Assembly: GCA_963170055.1 (NCBI GenBank)
Contig: CAUJGJ010000371.1
Coordinates: 1-64,000 of the forward strand
DNA from: Halisarca cf. caerulea
Taxonomy: Eukaryota; Porifera; Demospongiae; Chondrillida; Halisarcidae
DNA length: 64,000 nt
Reading direction: 5' to 3'
Of this stretch, positions 37,504 through 51,794 are shown piece by piece (within the stretch, counting starts at the first letter, position 1; each line of letters begins with the position of its first letter). Made by a program: the position numbers and the translations under genes. A model generated the notes under the pieces. The model was not told the origin of the DNA. It saw nothing but the letters and a program-made list of their open reading frames with translations, and made no database searches.

Positions 37504-40100
37504 ATATCCAACACTACACAAATACGCCCACAGCACTTCAGAAAGGTCATGTGTGTCCATTGGGAATGTGCGTGGTGCTAGTGCCAAATATTGGTATTAG
37601 CACCAGCATATCCAACACTACACAAATACGCCCACAGCACTTCAGAAAGGTCATGTGTGTCCACTGGGAATGTGCGTGGTGCTAGTGCCAAATATTGGTA
37701 TTAGCACGTGCACATCCAACACTACACAAATACGCCCACAGCACTTCAGAAAGGTCATGTGTGTCCATTGGGAATGTGCGTGGTGCTAGTGCCAAATATT
37801 GGTATTAGCACAAGCATATCCAACACAACACAAATACGCCCACAGCACTTCAGAAAGGTCATGTGTGTCCACTGGGAATGTGCGTGGTGCTAGTGCCAAA
37901 TATTGTTATTAGCACCGGCATATCCAACACTACACAAATACGCCCACAGTAGTTAAGAAACTTCATGTGTGTCCACTGGGAATGTGCGTGGTGCTAGTGC
38001 CAAATATTGGTATTAGCACCAGCATATCCAACACTACACAAATACGCCCACAGCACTTCAGAAAGGTCATGTGTGTCCATTGGGAATGTGCGTGGTGCTA
38101 GTGCCAAATATTGGTATTTGCACCAGCATATCCAACACTACATAAATACACCCACAGCACTTCAGAAAGGTCATGTGTGTCCATTGTGAATGTGCGTGGT
38201 GCTAGTGCCAAATATTCGTATTAGCACCAGCATATCCAACACTACACAAATACGCCCACAGCACTTCAGAAAGGTCATGTGTGTCCATTGGGAATGTGCG
38301 TGGTGCTAGTGCCAAATATTAGTATTAGCACCAGCATATCCAACACTACACAAATACGCCCACAGCACTTAAGAAAGGTCATGTGTGTCCACTGGGAATG
38401 TGCGTGGTGCTAGTGCCAAATATTGGTATTAGCACGTGCACATCCAACACTAATCAAATACGCCCACAGCACTTCAGAAAGGTCATGTGTGTCCATTGGG
38501 AATGTGCGTGGTGCTAGTGCCAAATATTGGTATTAGCACCAGCATATCCAACACTACATAAATACGCCCACAGCACTTCAGAAAGGTCATGTGTGTCCAC
38601 TGGGAATGTGCGTGGTGCTAGTGCCAAATATTAGTATTAGCACCAGCATATCCAACACTACACAAATACGCACACAGCACTTCAGAAAGGTCATTTGTGT
38701 CCATTGGGAATGTGCGTGGTGCTAGTGCCAAATATTGGTATTAGCACCAGCATATCTAACACTACACAAATACGCCCACAGCACTTCAGAAAGGTCATGT
38801 GTGTCCACTGGGAATGTGCGTGGTGCTAGTGCCAAATATTGGTATTAGCACCAGCATATCCAACACTACACAAATACGCCCACAGCACTTCAGAAAGGTC
38901 ATGTGTGTCCATTGGGAATGTGCGTGGTGCTAGTGCAAATATTGGTATTAGCACCAGCATATCCAACACTACACAAATACGCCCACAGCACTTCAGAAAG
39001 GTCATGTGTGTCCACAGGGAATGTGCGTGGTGCTAGTGCCAAATATTGGTATTAGCACGTGCACATCCAACACTACACAAATACGCCCACAGTAGTTAAG
39101 AAACTTCATGTGTGTCCACTGGGAATGTGCGTGGTGCTAGTGCCAAATATTGGTATTAGCACCAGCATATCCAACACTACACAAATACGCCCACAGCACT
39201 TCAGAAAGGTCATGTGTGTCCATTGGGAATATGCGTGGTGCTAGTGCCAAATATTGGTATTAGCACCAGCATATCCAACACTACATAATTACGCCCACAG
39301 CACTTCAGAAAGGTCATGTGTGTCACTGGGAATGTGCGTGGTGCTAGTGCCAAATATTAGTATTAGCACCAGCATATCCAACACTACACAAATACGCCCA
39401 CAGCACTTCAGAAAGGTCATGTGTTTTCATTGGGAATGTGCGTGGTGCTAGTGCCAAATATTAGTATTAGCACTAGCATATCCAACACTACACAAATACG
39501 CCCACAGCACTTCAGAAAGGTCATGTGTGTCCATTGGGAATGTGCGTGGTGCTAATGCCAAATATTGGTATTAGCACCAGCATATCAGACACTACACAAA
39601 TACGCCCACAGCACTTAAGAAAGGTCATGTGTGTCCACAGGGAATGTGCGTGGTGCTAGTGCCAAATATTGGTATTAGCACCAGCACATCCAACACTACA
39701 CAAATACGCCCACAGTAGTTAAGAAACTTCATGTGTGTCCACTGGGAATGTGCGTGGTGCTAGTGCCAAATATTGGTATTAGCACCAGCATATCCAACAC
39801 TACACAAATACGCCCACAGCACTTCAGAAAGGTCATGTGTGTCCATTGGGAATGTGCGTGGTGCTAGTGCCAAATATTGGTATTAGCACCAGCATATCCA
39901 AGACTACACAAATACGCCCACAGCACTTAAGAAAGGTCATGTGTGTCCATTGAGAATGTGCGTGGTGCTAGTGCCAAATATTGGTATTAGCACCAGCATA
40001 TCCAACACTACACAAATACGCCCACAGCACTTCAGAAAGGTCATGTGTGTCCATTGGGAATGTGCGTGGTGCTAGTGCCAAATATTGGTATTAGCACCAG
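37504..40100. repeat. 2,494-bp HOR, copy 2, with overrun into a third start
   Basis: This is the second copy of 35,010-37,503. Matching continues about 100 bp past a full period, and then CCAAGACTAC (39,898) is repeated two units later at 40,106. That second copy marks a 208-bp duplication at the exit boundary. Partial further copies lie at about 40,950-41,640 (offset +2,599 from copy 2, for example AATCAAATAC at 38,452 and 41,051) and 41,840-42,930 (offset +7,172 from 34,670-35,760). Confidence 0.88.
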
Positions 40101-43100
40101 CATATCCAAGACTACACAAATACGCCCACAGCACTTAAGAAAGGTCATGTGTGTCCATTGAGAATGTGCGTGGTGCTAGTGCCAAATATTGGTATTAGCA
40201 CCAGCATATCCAACACTACACAAATACGCCCACAGCACTTCAGAAAGGTCATGTGTGTCCACTGGGAATGTGCGTGGTGCTAGTGCCAAATATTGGTATT
40301 AGCACCAGCATATCCAACACTACACAAATACGCCCACAGCACTTCAGAAAGGTCATGTGTGTCCACTGGGAATGTGCTTTGTTCTAGTGCCAAATATTGC
40401 TAATTAGCACCGGCATATCCAACACTACACAAATACGCCCACAGTAGTTAAGAAACTTCATGTGTGTCCACTGGGAATGTGCGTGGTGCTAGTGCCAAAT
40501 ATTGGTATTAGCACCAGCATATCCAACACTACACAAATACGCCCACAGCACTTCAGAAAGGTCATGTGTGTCCACTGGGAATGTGCTTGGTGCTAGTGCC
40601 AAATATTGGTATTAGCACCAGCATATCCAACACTACACAAATACGCCCACAGCACTTCAGAAAGGTCATGTGTGTCCACTGGGAATGTGCGTGGTGCTAG
40701 TGCCAAATATTGGTATTAGCACGAGCACATCCAACACTACACAAATACGCCCACAGTAGTTAAGAAACTTCATGTGTGTCCACTGGGAATGTGCGTGGTG
40801 CTAGTGCCAAATATTGGTATTAGCACCAGCATATCCAACACTACACAAATACGCCCACAGCACTTCAGAAAGGTCATGTGTGTCCATTGGGAATGTGCGT
40901 GGTGCTAGTGCCAAATATTGGTATTAGCACCAGCATATCCAACACTACACAAATACGCCCACAGCACTTAAGAAAGGTCATGTGTGTCCACTGGGAATGT
41001 GCGTGGTGTTAGTGCCAAATATTGGTATTAGCACGTGCACATCCAACACTAATCAAATACGCCCACAGCACTTCAGAAAGGTCATGTGTGTCCATTGGGA
41101 ATGTGCGTGGTGCTAGTGCCAAATATTGGTATTAGCACCAGCATATCCAACACTACATAAATACGCCCACAGCACTTCAGAAAGGTCATGTGTGTCCACT
41201 GGGAATGTGCGTGGTGCTAGTGCCAAATATTAGTATTAGCACCAGCATATCCAACACTACACAAATACGCACACAGCACTTTAGAAAGGTCATTTGTGTC
41301 CATTGGGAATGTGCGTGGTGCTAGTGCCAAATATTGGTATTAGCACCAGCATATCTAACACTACACAAATACGCCCACAGCACTTCAGAAAGGTCATGTG
41401 TGTCCACTGGGAATGTGCGTGGTGCTAGTGCCAAATATTGGTATTAGCACCAGCATATCCAACACTACACAAATACGCCCACAGCACTTCAGAAAGGTCA
41501 TGTGTGTCCATTGGGAATGTGCGTGGTGCTAGTGCAAATATTGGTATTAGCACCAGCATATCCAACACTACACAAATACGCCCACAGCACTTCAGAAAGG
41601 TCATGTGTGTCCACAGGGAATGTGCGTGGTGCTAGTGCCAAATATTGGTATTAGCACCAGCACATCCAACACTACACAAATACGCCCACAGTAGTTAAGA
41701 AACTTCATGTGTGTCCACTGGGAATGTGCGTGGTGCTAGTGCCAAATATTGGTATTAGCAACAGCATATCCAACACTACACAAATACGCCCACAGTAGTT
41801 AAGAAACTTCATGTGTGTCCACTGGGAATGTGCGTGGTGCTAGTGCCAAATATTGGTATTAGCAACAGCATATCCAACACTACACAAATGCGCCCACAGC
41901 ACTTCAGAAAGGTCATGTGTGTCCATTGGGAATGTGCGTGGTGCTAGTGCCAAATATTGGTATTAGCACCAGCATATCCAACACTACATAAATACACCCA
42001 CAGCACTTCAGAAAGGTCATGTGTGTCCACTGGGAATGTGCGTGGTGCTAGTGCCAAATATTAGTATTAGCACCAGCATATCCAACACTACACAAATACG
42101 CCCACAGCACTTCAGAAAGGTCATGTGTGTCCACTGGGAATGTGCGTGGTGCTAGTGCCAAATATTGGTATTAGCACGTGCACATCCAACACTACACAAA
42201 TACGCCCACAGCACTTCAGAAAGGTCATGTGTGTCCATTGGGAATGTGCGTGGTGCTAGTGCCAAATATTGGTATTAGCACCAGCATATCCAACACTACA
42301 CAAATACGCCCACAGCACTTCAGAAAGGTCATGTGTGTCCACTGGGAATGTGCGTGGTGCTAGTGCCAAATATTGGTATTAGCACGTGCACATCCAACAC
42401 TACACAAATACGCCCACAGCACTTCAGAAAGGTCATGTGTGTCCATTGGGAATGTGCGTGGTGCTAGTGCAAAATATTGGTATTAGCACAAGCATATCCA
42501 ACACTACACAAATACGCCCACAGCACTTCAGAAAGGTCATGTGTGTCCACTGGGAATGTGCGTGGTGCTAGTGCCAAATATTGGTTTTAGCACCAGCATA
42601 TCCAACACAACACAAATACGCCCACAGCACTTCAGAAAGGTCATGTGTGTCCACTGGGAATGTGCGTGGTGCTAGTGCCAAATATTGGTATTAGCACCAG
42701 CATATCCAACACTACACAAATACGCCCACAGCACTTCAGAAAGGTCATGTGTGTCCATTAGGAATGTGCGTGGTGCTAGTGCCAAATATTGGTGTTTGCA
42801 CCAGCATATCCAACACTACATAAATACACCCACAGCACTTCAGAAAGGTCATGTGTGTCCATTGTGAATGTGCGTGGTGCTAGTGCCAAATATTCGTATT
42901 AGCACCAGCATATCCAACACTACACAAATACGCCCACAGCACTTCAGAAAGGTCATGTGTGTCCATTGGGAATGTGCGTGGTGCTAGTGCCAAATATTGG
43001 TATTAGCACCAGCATATCCAAGACTACACAAATACGCCCACAGCACTTAAGAAAGGTCATGTGTGTCCATTGGGAATGTGCGTGATGCTAGTGCCAAATA

Positions 43101-43214
43101 TTGGTATTAGCACCAGCATATCCAACACTACACAAATACGCCCACAGCAGTTCAGAAAGGTCATGTGTGTCCACTGGGAATGTGCGTGGTGCTAGTGCCA
43201 AATATTGTTATTAG
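40101..43214. repeat. Mosaic segment built from pieces of the 2.5-kb HOR
   Basis: About 30 units assembled from fragments of 34.7-40.1 kb in a changed order. There is a unit with GTGCTTTGTTCTAG and a 1-bp insertion (TTGCTAATTAGC) near 40,375-40,406, and a unique GCACGAGCACATCC near 40,720. A partial copy follows at 40,950-41,640. Two subtype C units with TTAGCAACAGC follow near 41,760-41,870, then the copy of 34,670-35,760. A four-unit (416-bp) repeat marked by TGCGTGATGC at 43,079 and 43,495 leads into the next HOR. Confidence 0.8.
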
Positions 43215-46200
43215 CACCGGCACATCCAACACTACACAAATACGCCCACAGTAGTTAAGAAACTTCATGTGTGTCCACTGGGAATGTGCGTGGTGCTAGT
43301 GCCAAATATTGGTATTAGCACCAGCATATCCAACACTACACAAATACGCCCACAGCACTTCAGAAAGGTCATGTGTGTCCATTGGGAATGTGCGTGGTGC
43401 TAGTGCCAAATATTGGTATTAGCACCAGCATATCCAAGACTACACAAATACGCCCACAGCACTTAAGAAAGGTCATGTGTGTCCATTGGGAATGTGCGTG
43501 ATGCTAGTGCCAAATATTGGTATTAGCACCAGCATATCCAACACTACACAAATACGCCCACAGCACTTCAGAAAGGTCATGTGTGTCCACTGGGAATGTG
43601 CGTGGTGCTAGTGCCAAATATTGTTATTAGCACCGGCACATCCAACACTACACAAATACGCCCACAGTAGTTAAGAAACTTCATGTGTGTCCACTGGGAA
43701 TGTGCGTGGTGCTAGTGCCAAATATTGGTATTAGCACCAGCATATCCAACACTACACAAATACGCCCACAGCACTTCAGAAAGGTCATGTGTGTCCACTG
43801 GGAATGTGCGTGGTGCTAGTGCCAAATATTGGTATTAGCACCAGCATATCCAACACTACATAATTACGCCCACAGCACTTCAGAAAGGTCATGTGTGTCA
43901 CTGGGAATGTGCGTGGTGCTAGTGCCAAATATTAGTATTAGCACCAGCATATCCAAAACTACACAAATACGCCCACAGCACTTCAGAAAGGTCATGTGTT
44001 TTCATTGGGAATGTGCGTGGTGCTAGTGCCAAATATTAGTATTAGCACTAGCATATCCAACACTACACAAATACGCCCAAAGCACTTCAGAAAGGTCATG
44101 TGTGTCCATTGGGAATGTGCGTGGTGCTAATGCCAAATATTGGTATTAGCACCAGCATATCCAACACTACACAAATACGCCCACAGCACTTAAGAAAGGT
44201 CATGTGTGTCCACAGGGAATGTGCGTGGTGCTAGTGCCAAATATTGGTATTAGCACCAGCACATCCAACACTACACAAATACGCCCACAGTAGTTAAGAA
44301 ACTTCATGTGTGTCCACTGGGAATGTGCGTGGTGCTAGTGCCAAATATTGGTATTAGCACCAGCATATCCAACACTACACAAATACGCCCACAGCACTTC
44401 AGAAAGGTCATGTGTGTCCATTGGGAATGTGCGTGGTGCTAGTGCCAAATATTGGTATTAGCACCAGCATATCCAAGACTACACAAATACGCCCACAGCA
44501 CTTAAGAAAGGTCATGTGTGTCCATTGAGAATGTGCGTGGTGCTAGTGCCAAATATTGGTATTAGCACCAGCATATCCAACACTACACAAATACGCCCAC
44601 AGCAGTTCAGAAAGGTCATGTGTGTCCACTGGGAATGTGCGTGGTGCTAGTGCCAAATATTGTTATTAGCACCGGCATATCCAACACTACACAAATACGA
44701 CCACAGTAGTTAAGAAACTTCATGTGTGTCCATTGGGAATGTGCGTGGTGCTAGTGCCAAATATTGGTATTAGCACCAGCATATCCAACACTACATAATT
44801 ACGCCCACAGCACTTCAGAAAGGTCATGTGTGTCACTGGGAATGTGCGTGGTGCTAGTGCCAAATATTAGTATTAGCACCAGCATATCCAACACTACACA
44901 AATACGCCCACAGTAGTTAAGAAACTTCATGTGTGTCCACTGGGAATGTGCGTGGTGCTAGTGCCAAATATTGGTATTAGCACCAGTATATCCAACACTA
45001 CACAAATACGCCCACAGTACTTCAGAAAGGTCAAGTGTGTCCATTGGGAATGTGCGTGGTGCTAGTGCCAAATATTGGTATTAGCACCAGCATATCCAAC
45101 ACTACATAATTACGCCCACAGCACTTCAGAAAGGTCATGTGTGTCACTGGGAATGTGCGTGGTGCTAGTGCCAAATATTAGTATTAGCACCAGCATATCC
45201 AACACTACACAAATACGCCCACAGTAGTTAAGAAACTTCATGTGTGTCCACTGGGAATGTGCGTGGTGCTAGTGCCAAATATTGGTATTAGCACCAGTAT
45301 ATCCAACACTACACAAATACGCCCACAGCACTTCAGAAAGGTCATGTGTGTCACTGGGAATGTGCGTGGTGCTAGTGCCAAATATTAGTATTAGCACCAG
45401 CATATCCAAAACTACACAAATACGCCCACAGCACTTCAGAAAGGTCATGTGTTTTCATTGGGAATGTGCGTGGTGCTAGTGCCAAATATTAGTATTAGCA
45501 CTAGCATATCCAACACTACACAAATACGCCCAAAGCACTTCAGAAAGGTCATGTGTGTCCATTGGGAATGTGCGTGGTGCTAATGCCAAATATTGGTATT
45601 AGCACCAGCATATCCAACACTACACAAATACGCCCACAGCACTTAAGAAAGGTCATGTGTGTCCACAGGGAATGTGCGTGGTGCTAGTGCCAAATATTGG
45701 TATTAGCACCAGCACATCCAACACTACACAAATACGCCCACAGTAGTTAAGAAACTTCATGTGTGTCCACTGGGAATGTGCGTGGTGCTAGTGCCAAATA
45801 TTGGTATTAGCACCAGCATATCCAACACTACACAAATACGCCCACAGCACTTCAGAAAGGTCATGTGTGTCCATTGGGAATGTGCGTGGTGCTAGTGCCA
45901 AATATTGGTATTAGCACCAGCATATCCAAGACTACACAAATACGCCCACAGCACTTAAGAAAGGTCATGTGTGTCCATTGAGAATGTGCGTGGTGCTAGT
46001 GCCAAATATTGGTATTAGCACCAGCATATCCAACACTACACAAATACGCCCACAGCAGTTCAGAAAGGTCATGTGTGTCCACTGGGAATGTGCGTGGTGC
46101 TAGTGCCAAATATTGTTATTAGCACCGGCATATCCAACACTACACAAATACGACCACAGTAGTTAAGAAACTTCATGTGTGTCCATTGGGAATGTGCGTG

Positions 46201-46952
46201 GTGCTAGTGCCAAATATTGGTATTAGCACCAGCATATCCAACACTACATAATTACGCCCACAGCACTTCAGAAAGGTCATGTGTGTCACTGGGAATGTGC
46301 GTGGTGCTAGTGCCAAATTTTAGTATTAGCACCAGCATATCCAACACTACACAAATACGCCCACAGTAGTTAAGAAACTTCATGTGTGTCCACTGGGAAT
46401 GTGCGTGGTGCTAGTGCCAAATATTGGTATTAGCACCAGTATATCCAACACTACACAAATACGCCCACAGCACTTCAGAAAGGTCAAGTGTGTCCATTGG
46501 GAATGTGCGTGGTGCTAGTGCCAAATATTGGTATTAGCACCAGCATATCCAACACTACATAATTACGCCCACAGCACTTCAGAAAGGTCATGTGTGTCAC
46601 TGGGAATGTGCGTGGTGCTAGTGCCAAATATTAGTATTAGCACCAGCATATCCAACACTACACAAATACGCCCACAGCACTTCAGAAAGGTCATGTGTTT
46701 TCATTGGGAATGTGCGTGGTGCTAGTGCCAAATATTGGTATTAGCACCAGCATATCCAACACTACACAAATACGCCCACAGCACTTCAGAAAGGTCATGT
46801 GTGTCCACTGGGAATGTGCGTGGTGCTAGTGCCAAATATTGGTATTAGCACCAGCATATCCAACACTACACAAATACGCCCACAGCACTTCAGAAAGGTC
46901 ATGTGTGTCCACTGGGAATGTGCGTGGTGCTAGTGCCAAATATTGTTATTAG
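43215..46952. repeat. 3,738-bp HOR, copy 1 of a tandem pair
   Basis: This is 36 units minus 6 bp, matching 46,953-50,690 at a constant +3,738. Anchors are CACCGGCACATCC (43,215 and 46,953), TGCGTGATGC (43,495 and 47,233) and GCCAAATTTTAGT near 46,313 and 50,051. The missing bases are largely repeated GTGTCACTGGG deletions. Inside the copy, about 43,880-45,330 recurs at +1,453 (ATCCAAAACT at 43,951 and 45,404). A three-unit, 311-bp repeat carries CACCAGTATA at 44,981 and 45,292. Small differences from copy 2 include CAGTACTTCAG near 45,018 and CAGCAGTTCAG near 46,053. Confidence 0.9.
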
Positions 46953-49900
46953 CACCGGCACATCCAACACTACACAAATACGCCCACAGTAGTTAAGAAA
47001 CTTCATGTGTGTCCACTGGGAATGTGCGTGGTGCTAGTGCCAAATATTGGTATTAGCACCAGCATATCCAACACTACACAAATACGCCCACAGCACTTCA
47101 GAAAGGTCATGTGTGTCCATTGGGAATGTGCGTGGTGCTAGTGCCAAATATTGGTATTAGCACCAGCATATCCAAGACTACACAAATACGCCCACAGCAC
47201 TTAAGAAAGGTCATGTGTGTCCATTGGGAATGTGCGTGATGCTAGTGCCAAATATTGGTATTAGCACCAGCATATCCAACACTACACAAATACGCCCACA
47301 GCACTTCAGAAAGGTCATGTGTGTCCACTGGGAATGTGCGTGGTGCTAGTGCCAAATATTGTTATTAGCACCGGCACATCCAACACTACACAAATACGCC
47401 CACAGTAGTTAAGAAACTTCATGTGTGTCCACTGGGAATGTGCGTGGTGCTAGTGCCAAATATTGGTATTAGCACCAGCATATCCAACACTACACAAATA
47501 CGCCCACAGCACTTCAGAAAGGTCATGTGTGTCCACTGGGAATGTGCGTGGTGCTAGTGCCAAATATTGGTATTAGCACCAGCATATCCAACACTACATA
47601 ATTACGCCCACAGCACTTCAGAAAGGTCATGTGTGTCACTGGGAATGTGCGTGGTGCTAGTGCCAAATATTAGTATTAGCACCAGCATATCCAAAACTAC
47701 ACAAATACGCCCACAGCACTTCAGAAAGGTCATGTGTTTTCATTGGGAATGTGCGTGGTGCTAGTGCCAAATATTAGTATTAGCACTAGCATATCCAACA
47801 CTACACAAATACGCCCAAAGCACTTCAGAAAGGTCATGTGTGTCCATTGGGAATGTGCGTGGTGCTAATGCCAAATATTGGTATTAGCACCAGCATATCC
47901 AACACTACACAAATACGCCCACAGCACTTAAGAAAGGTCATGTGTGTCCACAGGGAATGTGCGTGGTGCTAGTGCCAAATATTGGTATTAGCACCAGCAC
48001 ATCCAACACTACACAAATACGCCCACAGTAGTTAAGAAACTTCATGTGTGTCCACTGGGAATGTGCGTGGTGCTAGTGCCAAATATTGGTATTAGCACCA
48101 GCATATCCAACACTACACAAATACGCCCACAGCACTTCAGAAAGGTCATGTGTGTCCATTGGGAATGTGCGTGGTGCTAGTGCCAAATATTGGTATTAGC
48201 ACCAGCATATCCAAGACTACACAAATACGCCCACAGCACTTAAGAAAGGTCATGTGTGTCCATTGAGAATGTGCGTGGTGCTAGTGCCAAATATTGGTAT
48301 TAGCACCAGCATATCCAACACTACACAAATACGCCCACAGCAGTTCAGAAAGGTCATGTGTGTCCACTGGGAATGTGCGTGGTGCTAGTGCCAAATATTG
48401 TTATTAGCACCGGCATATCCAACACTACACAAATACGACCACAGTAGTTAAGAAACTTCATGTGTGTCCATTGGGAATGTGCGTGGTGCTAGTGCCAAAT
48501 ATTGGTATTAGCACCAGCATATCCAACACTACATAATTACGCCCACAGCACTTCAGAAAGGTCATGTGTGTCACTGGGAATGTGCGTGGTGCTAGTGCCA
48601 AATATTAGTATTAGCACCAGCATATCCAACACTACACAAATACGCCCACAGTAGTTAAGAAACTTCATGTGTGTCCACTGGGAATGTGCGTGGTGCTAGT
48701 GCCAAATATTGGTATTAGCACCAGTATATCCAACACTACACAAATACGCCCACAGCACTTCAGAAAGGTCAAGTGTGTCCATTGGGAATGTGCGTGGTGC
48801 TAGTGCCAAATATTGGTATTAGCACCAGCATATCCAACACTACATAATTACGCCCACAGCACTTCAGAAAGGTCATGTGTGTCACTGGGAATGTGCGTGG
48901 TGCTAGTGCCAAATATTAGTATTAGCACCAGCATATCCAACACTACACAAATACGCCCACAGTAGTTAAGAAACTTCATGTGTGTCCACTGGGAATGTGC
49001 GTGGTGCTAGTGCCAAATATTGGTATTAGCACCAGTATATCCAACACTACACAAATACGCCCACAGCACTTCAGAAAGGTCATGTGTGTCACTGGGAATG
49101 TGCGTGGTGCTAGTGCCAAATATTAGTATTAGCACCAGCATATCCAAAACTACACAAATACGCCCACAGCACTTCAGAAAGGTCATGTGTTTTCATTGGG
49201 AATGTGCGTGGTGCTAGTGCCAAATATTAGTATTAGCACTAGCATATCCAACACTACACAAATACGCCCAAAGCACTTCAGAAAGGTCATGTGTGTCCAT
49301 TGGGAATGTGCGTGGTGCTAATGCCAAATATTGGTATTAGCACCAGCATATCCAACACTACACAAATACGCCCACAGCACTTAAGAAAGGTCATGTGTGT
49401 CCACAGGGAATGTGCGTGGTGCTAGTGCCAAATATTGGTATTAGCACCAGCACATCCAACACTACACAAATACGCCCACAGTAGTTAAGAAACTTCATGT
49501 GTGTCCACTGGGAATGTGCGTGGTGCTAGTGCCAAATATTGGTATTAGCACCAGCATATCCAACACTACACAAATACGCCCACAGCACTTCAGAAAGGTC
49601 ATGTGTGTCCATTGGGAATGTGCGTGGTGCTAGTGCCAAATATTGGTATTAGCACCAGCATATCCAAGACTACACAAATACGCCCACAGCACTTAAGAAA
49701 GGTCATGTGTGTCCATTGAGAATGTGCGTGGTGCTAGTGCCAAATATTGGTATTAGCACCAGCATATCCAACACTACACAAATACGCCCACAGCACTTCA
49801 GAAAGGTCATGTGTGTCCACTGGGAATGTGCGTGGTGCTAGTGCCAAATATTGTTATTAGCACCGGCATATCCAACACTACACAAATACGACCACAGTAG

Positions 49901-50690
49901 TTAAGAAACTTCATGTGTGTCCATTGGGAATGTGCGTGGTGCTAGTGCCAAATATTGGTATTAGCACCAGCATATCCAACACTACATAATTACGCCCACA
50001 GCACTTCAGAAAGGTCATGTGTGTCACTGGGAATGTGCGTGGTGCTAGTGCCAAATTTTAGTATTAGCACCAGCATATCCAACACTACACAAATACGCCC
50101 ACAGTAGTTAAGAAACTTCATTTGTGTCCACTGGGAATGTGCGTGGTGCTAGTGCCAAATATTGGTATTAGCACCAGTATATCCAACACTACACAAATAC
50201 GCCCACAGCACTTCAGAAAGGTCAAGTGTGTCCATTGGGAATGTGCGTGGTGCTAGTGCCAAATATTGGTATTAGCACCAGCATATCCAACACTACATAA
50301 TTACGCCCACAGCACTTCAGAAAGGTCATGTGTGTCACTGGGAATGTGCGTGGTGCTAGTGCCAAATATTAGTATTAGCACCAGCATATCCAACACTACA
50401 CAAATACGCCCACAGCACTTCAGAAAGGTCATGTGTTTTCATTGGGAATGTGCGTGGTGCTAGTGCCAAATATTGGTATTAGCACCAGCATATCCAACAC
50501 TACACAAATACGCCCACAGCACTTCAGAAAGGTCATGTGTGTCCACTGGGAATGTGCGTGGTGCTAGTGCCAAATATTGGTATTAGCACCAGCATATCCA
50601 ACACTACACAAATACGCCCACAGCACTTCAGAAAGGTCATGTGTGTCCACTGGGAATGTGCGTGGTGCTAGTGCCAAATATTGGTATTAG
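46953..50690. repeat. 3,738-bp HOR, copy 2
   Basis: This is a near-identical second copy of 43,215-46,952, including the nested 1,453-bp and 311-bp duplications. The nesting therefore predates the 3.7-kb duplication. Private changes include CATTTGTGTCC near 50,120. The match ends at about 50,690, where TTAGAACC replaces the TTGTTATTAGCACCGG that opened the unit. Confidence 0.9.
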
Positions 50691-51794
50691 AACCAGCATA
50701 TCCAACACTACACAAATACGCCCACAGCACTTCAGAAAGGTCATGTGTGTCCATTGGGAATGTGCGTGGTGCTAGTGCCAAATATTGGTATTAGCACCAG
50801 CATATCCAACACTACACAAATACGCCCACAGCACTTCAGAAAGGTCATGTGTGTCCACTGGGAATGTGCTTTGTTCTAGTGCCAAATATTGGTATTAGCA
50901 CCGGCATATCCAACACTACACAAATACGCCCACAGTAGTTAAGAAACTTCATGTGTGTCCACTGGGAATGTGCGTGGTGTTAGTGCCAAATATTGGTATT
51001 AGCACCAGCATATCCAACACTACACAAATACGCCCACAGCACTTCAGAAAGGTCATGTGTGTCCATTGGGAATGTGCGTGGTGCTAGTGCCAAATATTGG
51101 TATTAGCACCAGCATATCCAACACTACATAATTACGCCCACAGCACTTCAGAAAGGTCATGTGTGTCACTGGGAATGTGCGTGGTGCTAGTGCCAAATAT
51201 TAGTATTAGCACCAGCATATCCAACACTACACAAATACGCCCACAGCACTTCAGAAAGGTCATGTGTGTCCATTGGGAATGTGCGTGGTGCTAGTGCCAA
51301 ATATTGGTATTAGCACCAGCATATCCAACACTACACAAATACGCCCACAGCACTTCAGAAAGGTCATGTGTGTCCACTGGGAATGTGCGTGGTGCTAGTG
51401 CCAAATATTAGTATTAGCACTAGCATATCTAACACTACACAAATACGCCCACAGCACTTCAGAAAGGTCATGTGTGTCCATTGGGAATGTGCGTGGTGCT
51501 AGTGCCAAATATTGGTATTAGCACCAGCATATCCAACACTACACAAATACGCCCACAGCACTTCAGAAAGGTCATGTGTGTCCACAGGGAATGTGCGTAG
51601 TGCTAGTGCCAAATATTGGTATTAGCACCAGCACATCCAAAACTACACAAATACGCCCACAGTAGTTAAGAAACTTCATGTGTGTCCACTGGGAATGTGC
51701 GTGGTGCTAGTGCCAAATATTGGTATTAGCACCGGCATATCCAACACTACACAAATACGCCCACAGTAGTTAAGAAACTTCATGTGTGTCCACT
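50691..51794. repeat. Unduplicated satellite stretch
   Basis: About ten and a half units of subtypes A and C. It has one unit with GTGCTTTGTTCTAG near 50,868, one CATAATTACGCC plus GTGTCACTGGG unit pair near 51,126-51,172, one GCGTAGTGC near 51,596, and two subtype C units near 51,660 and 51,764. I see no internal higher-order repeat and nothing other than satellite. Confidence 0.78.
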
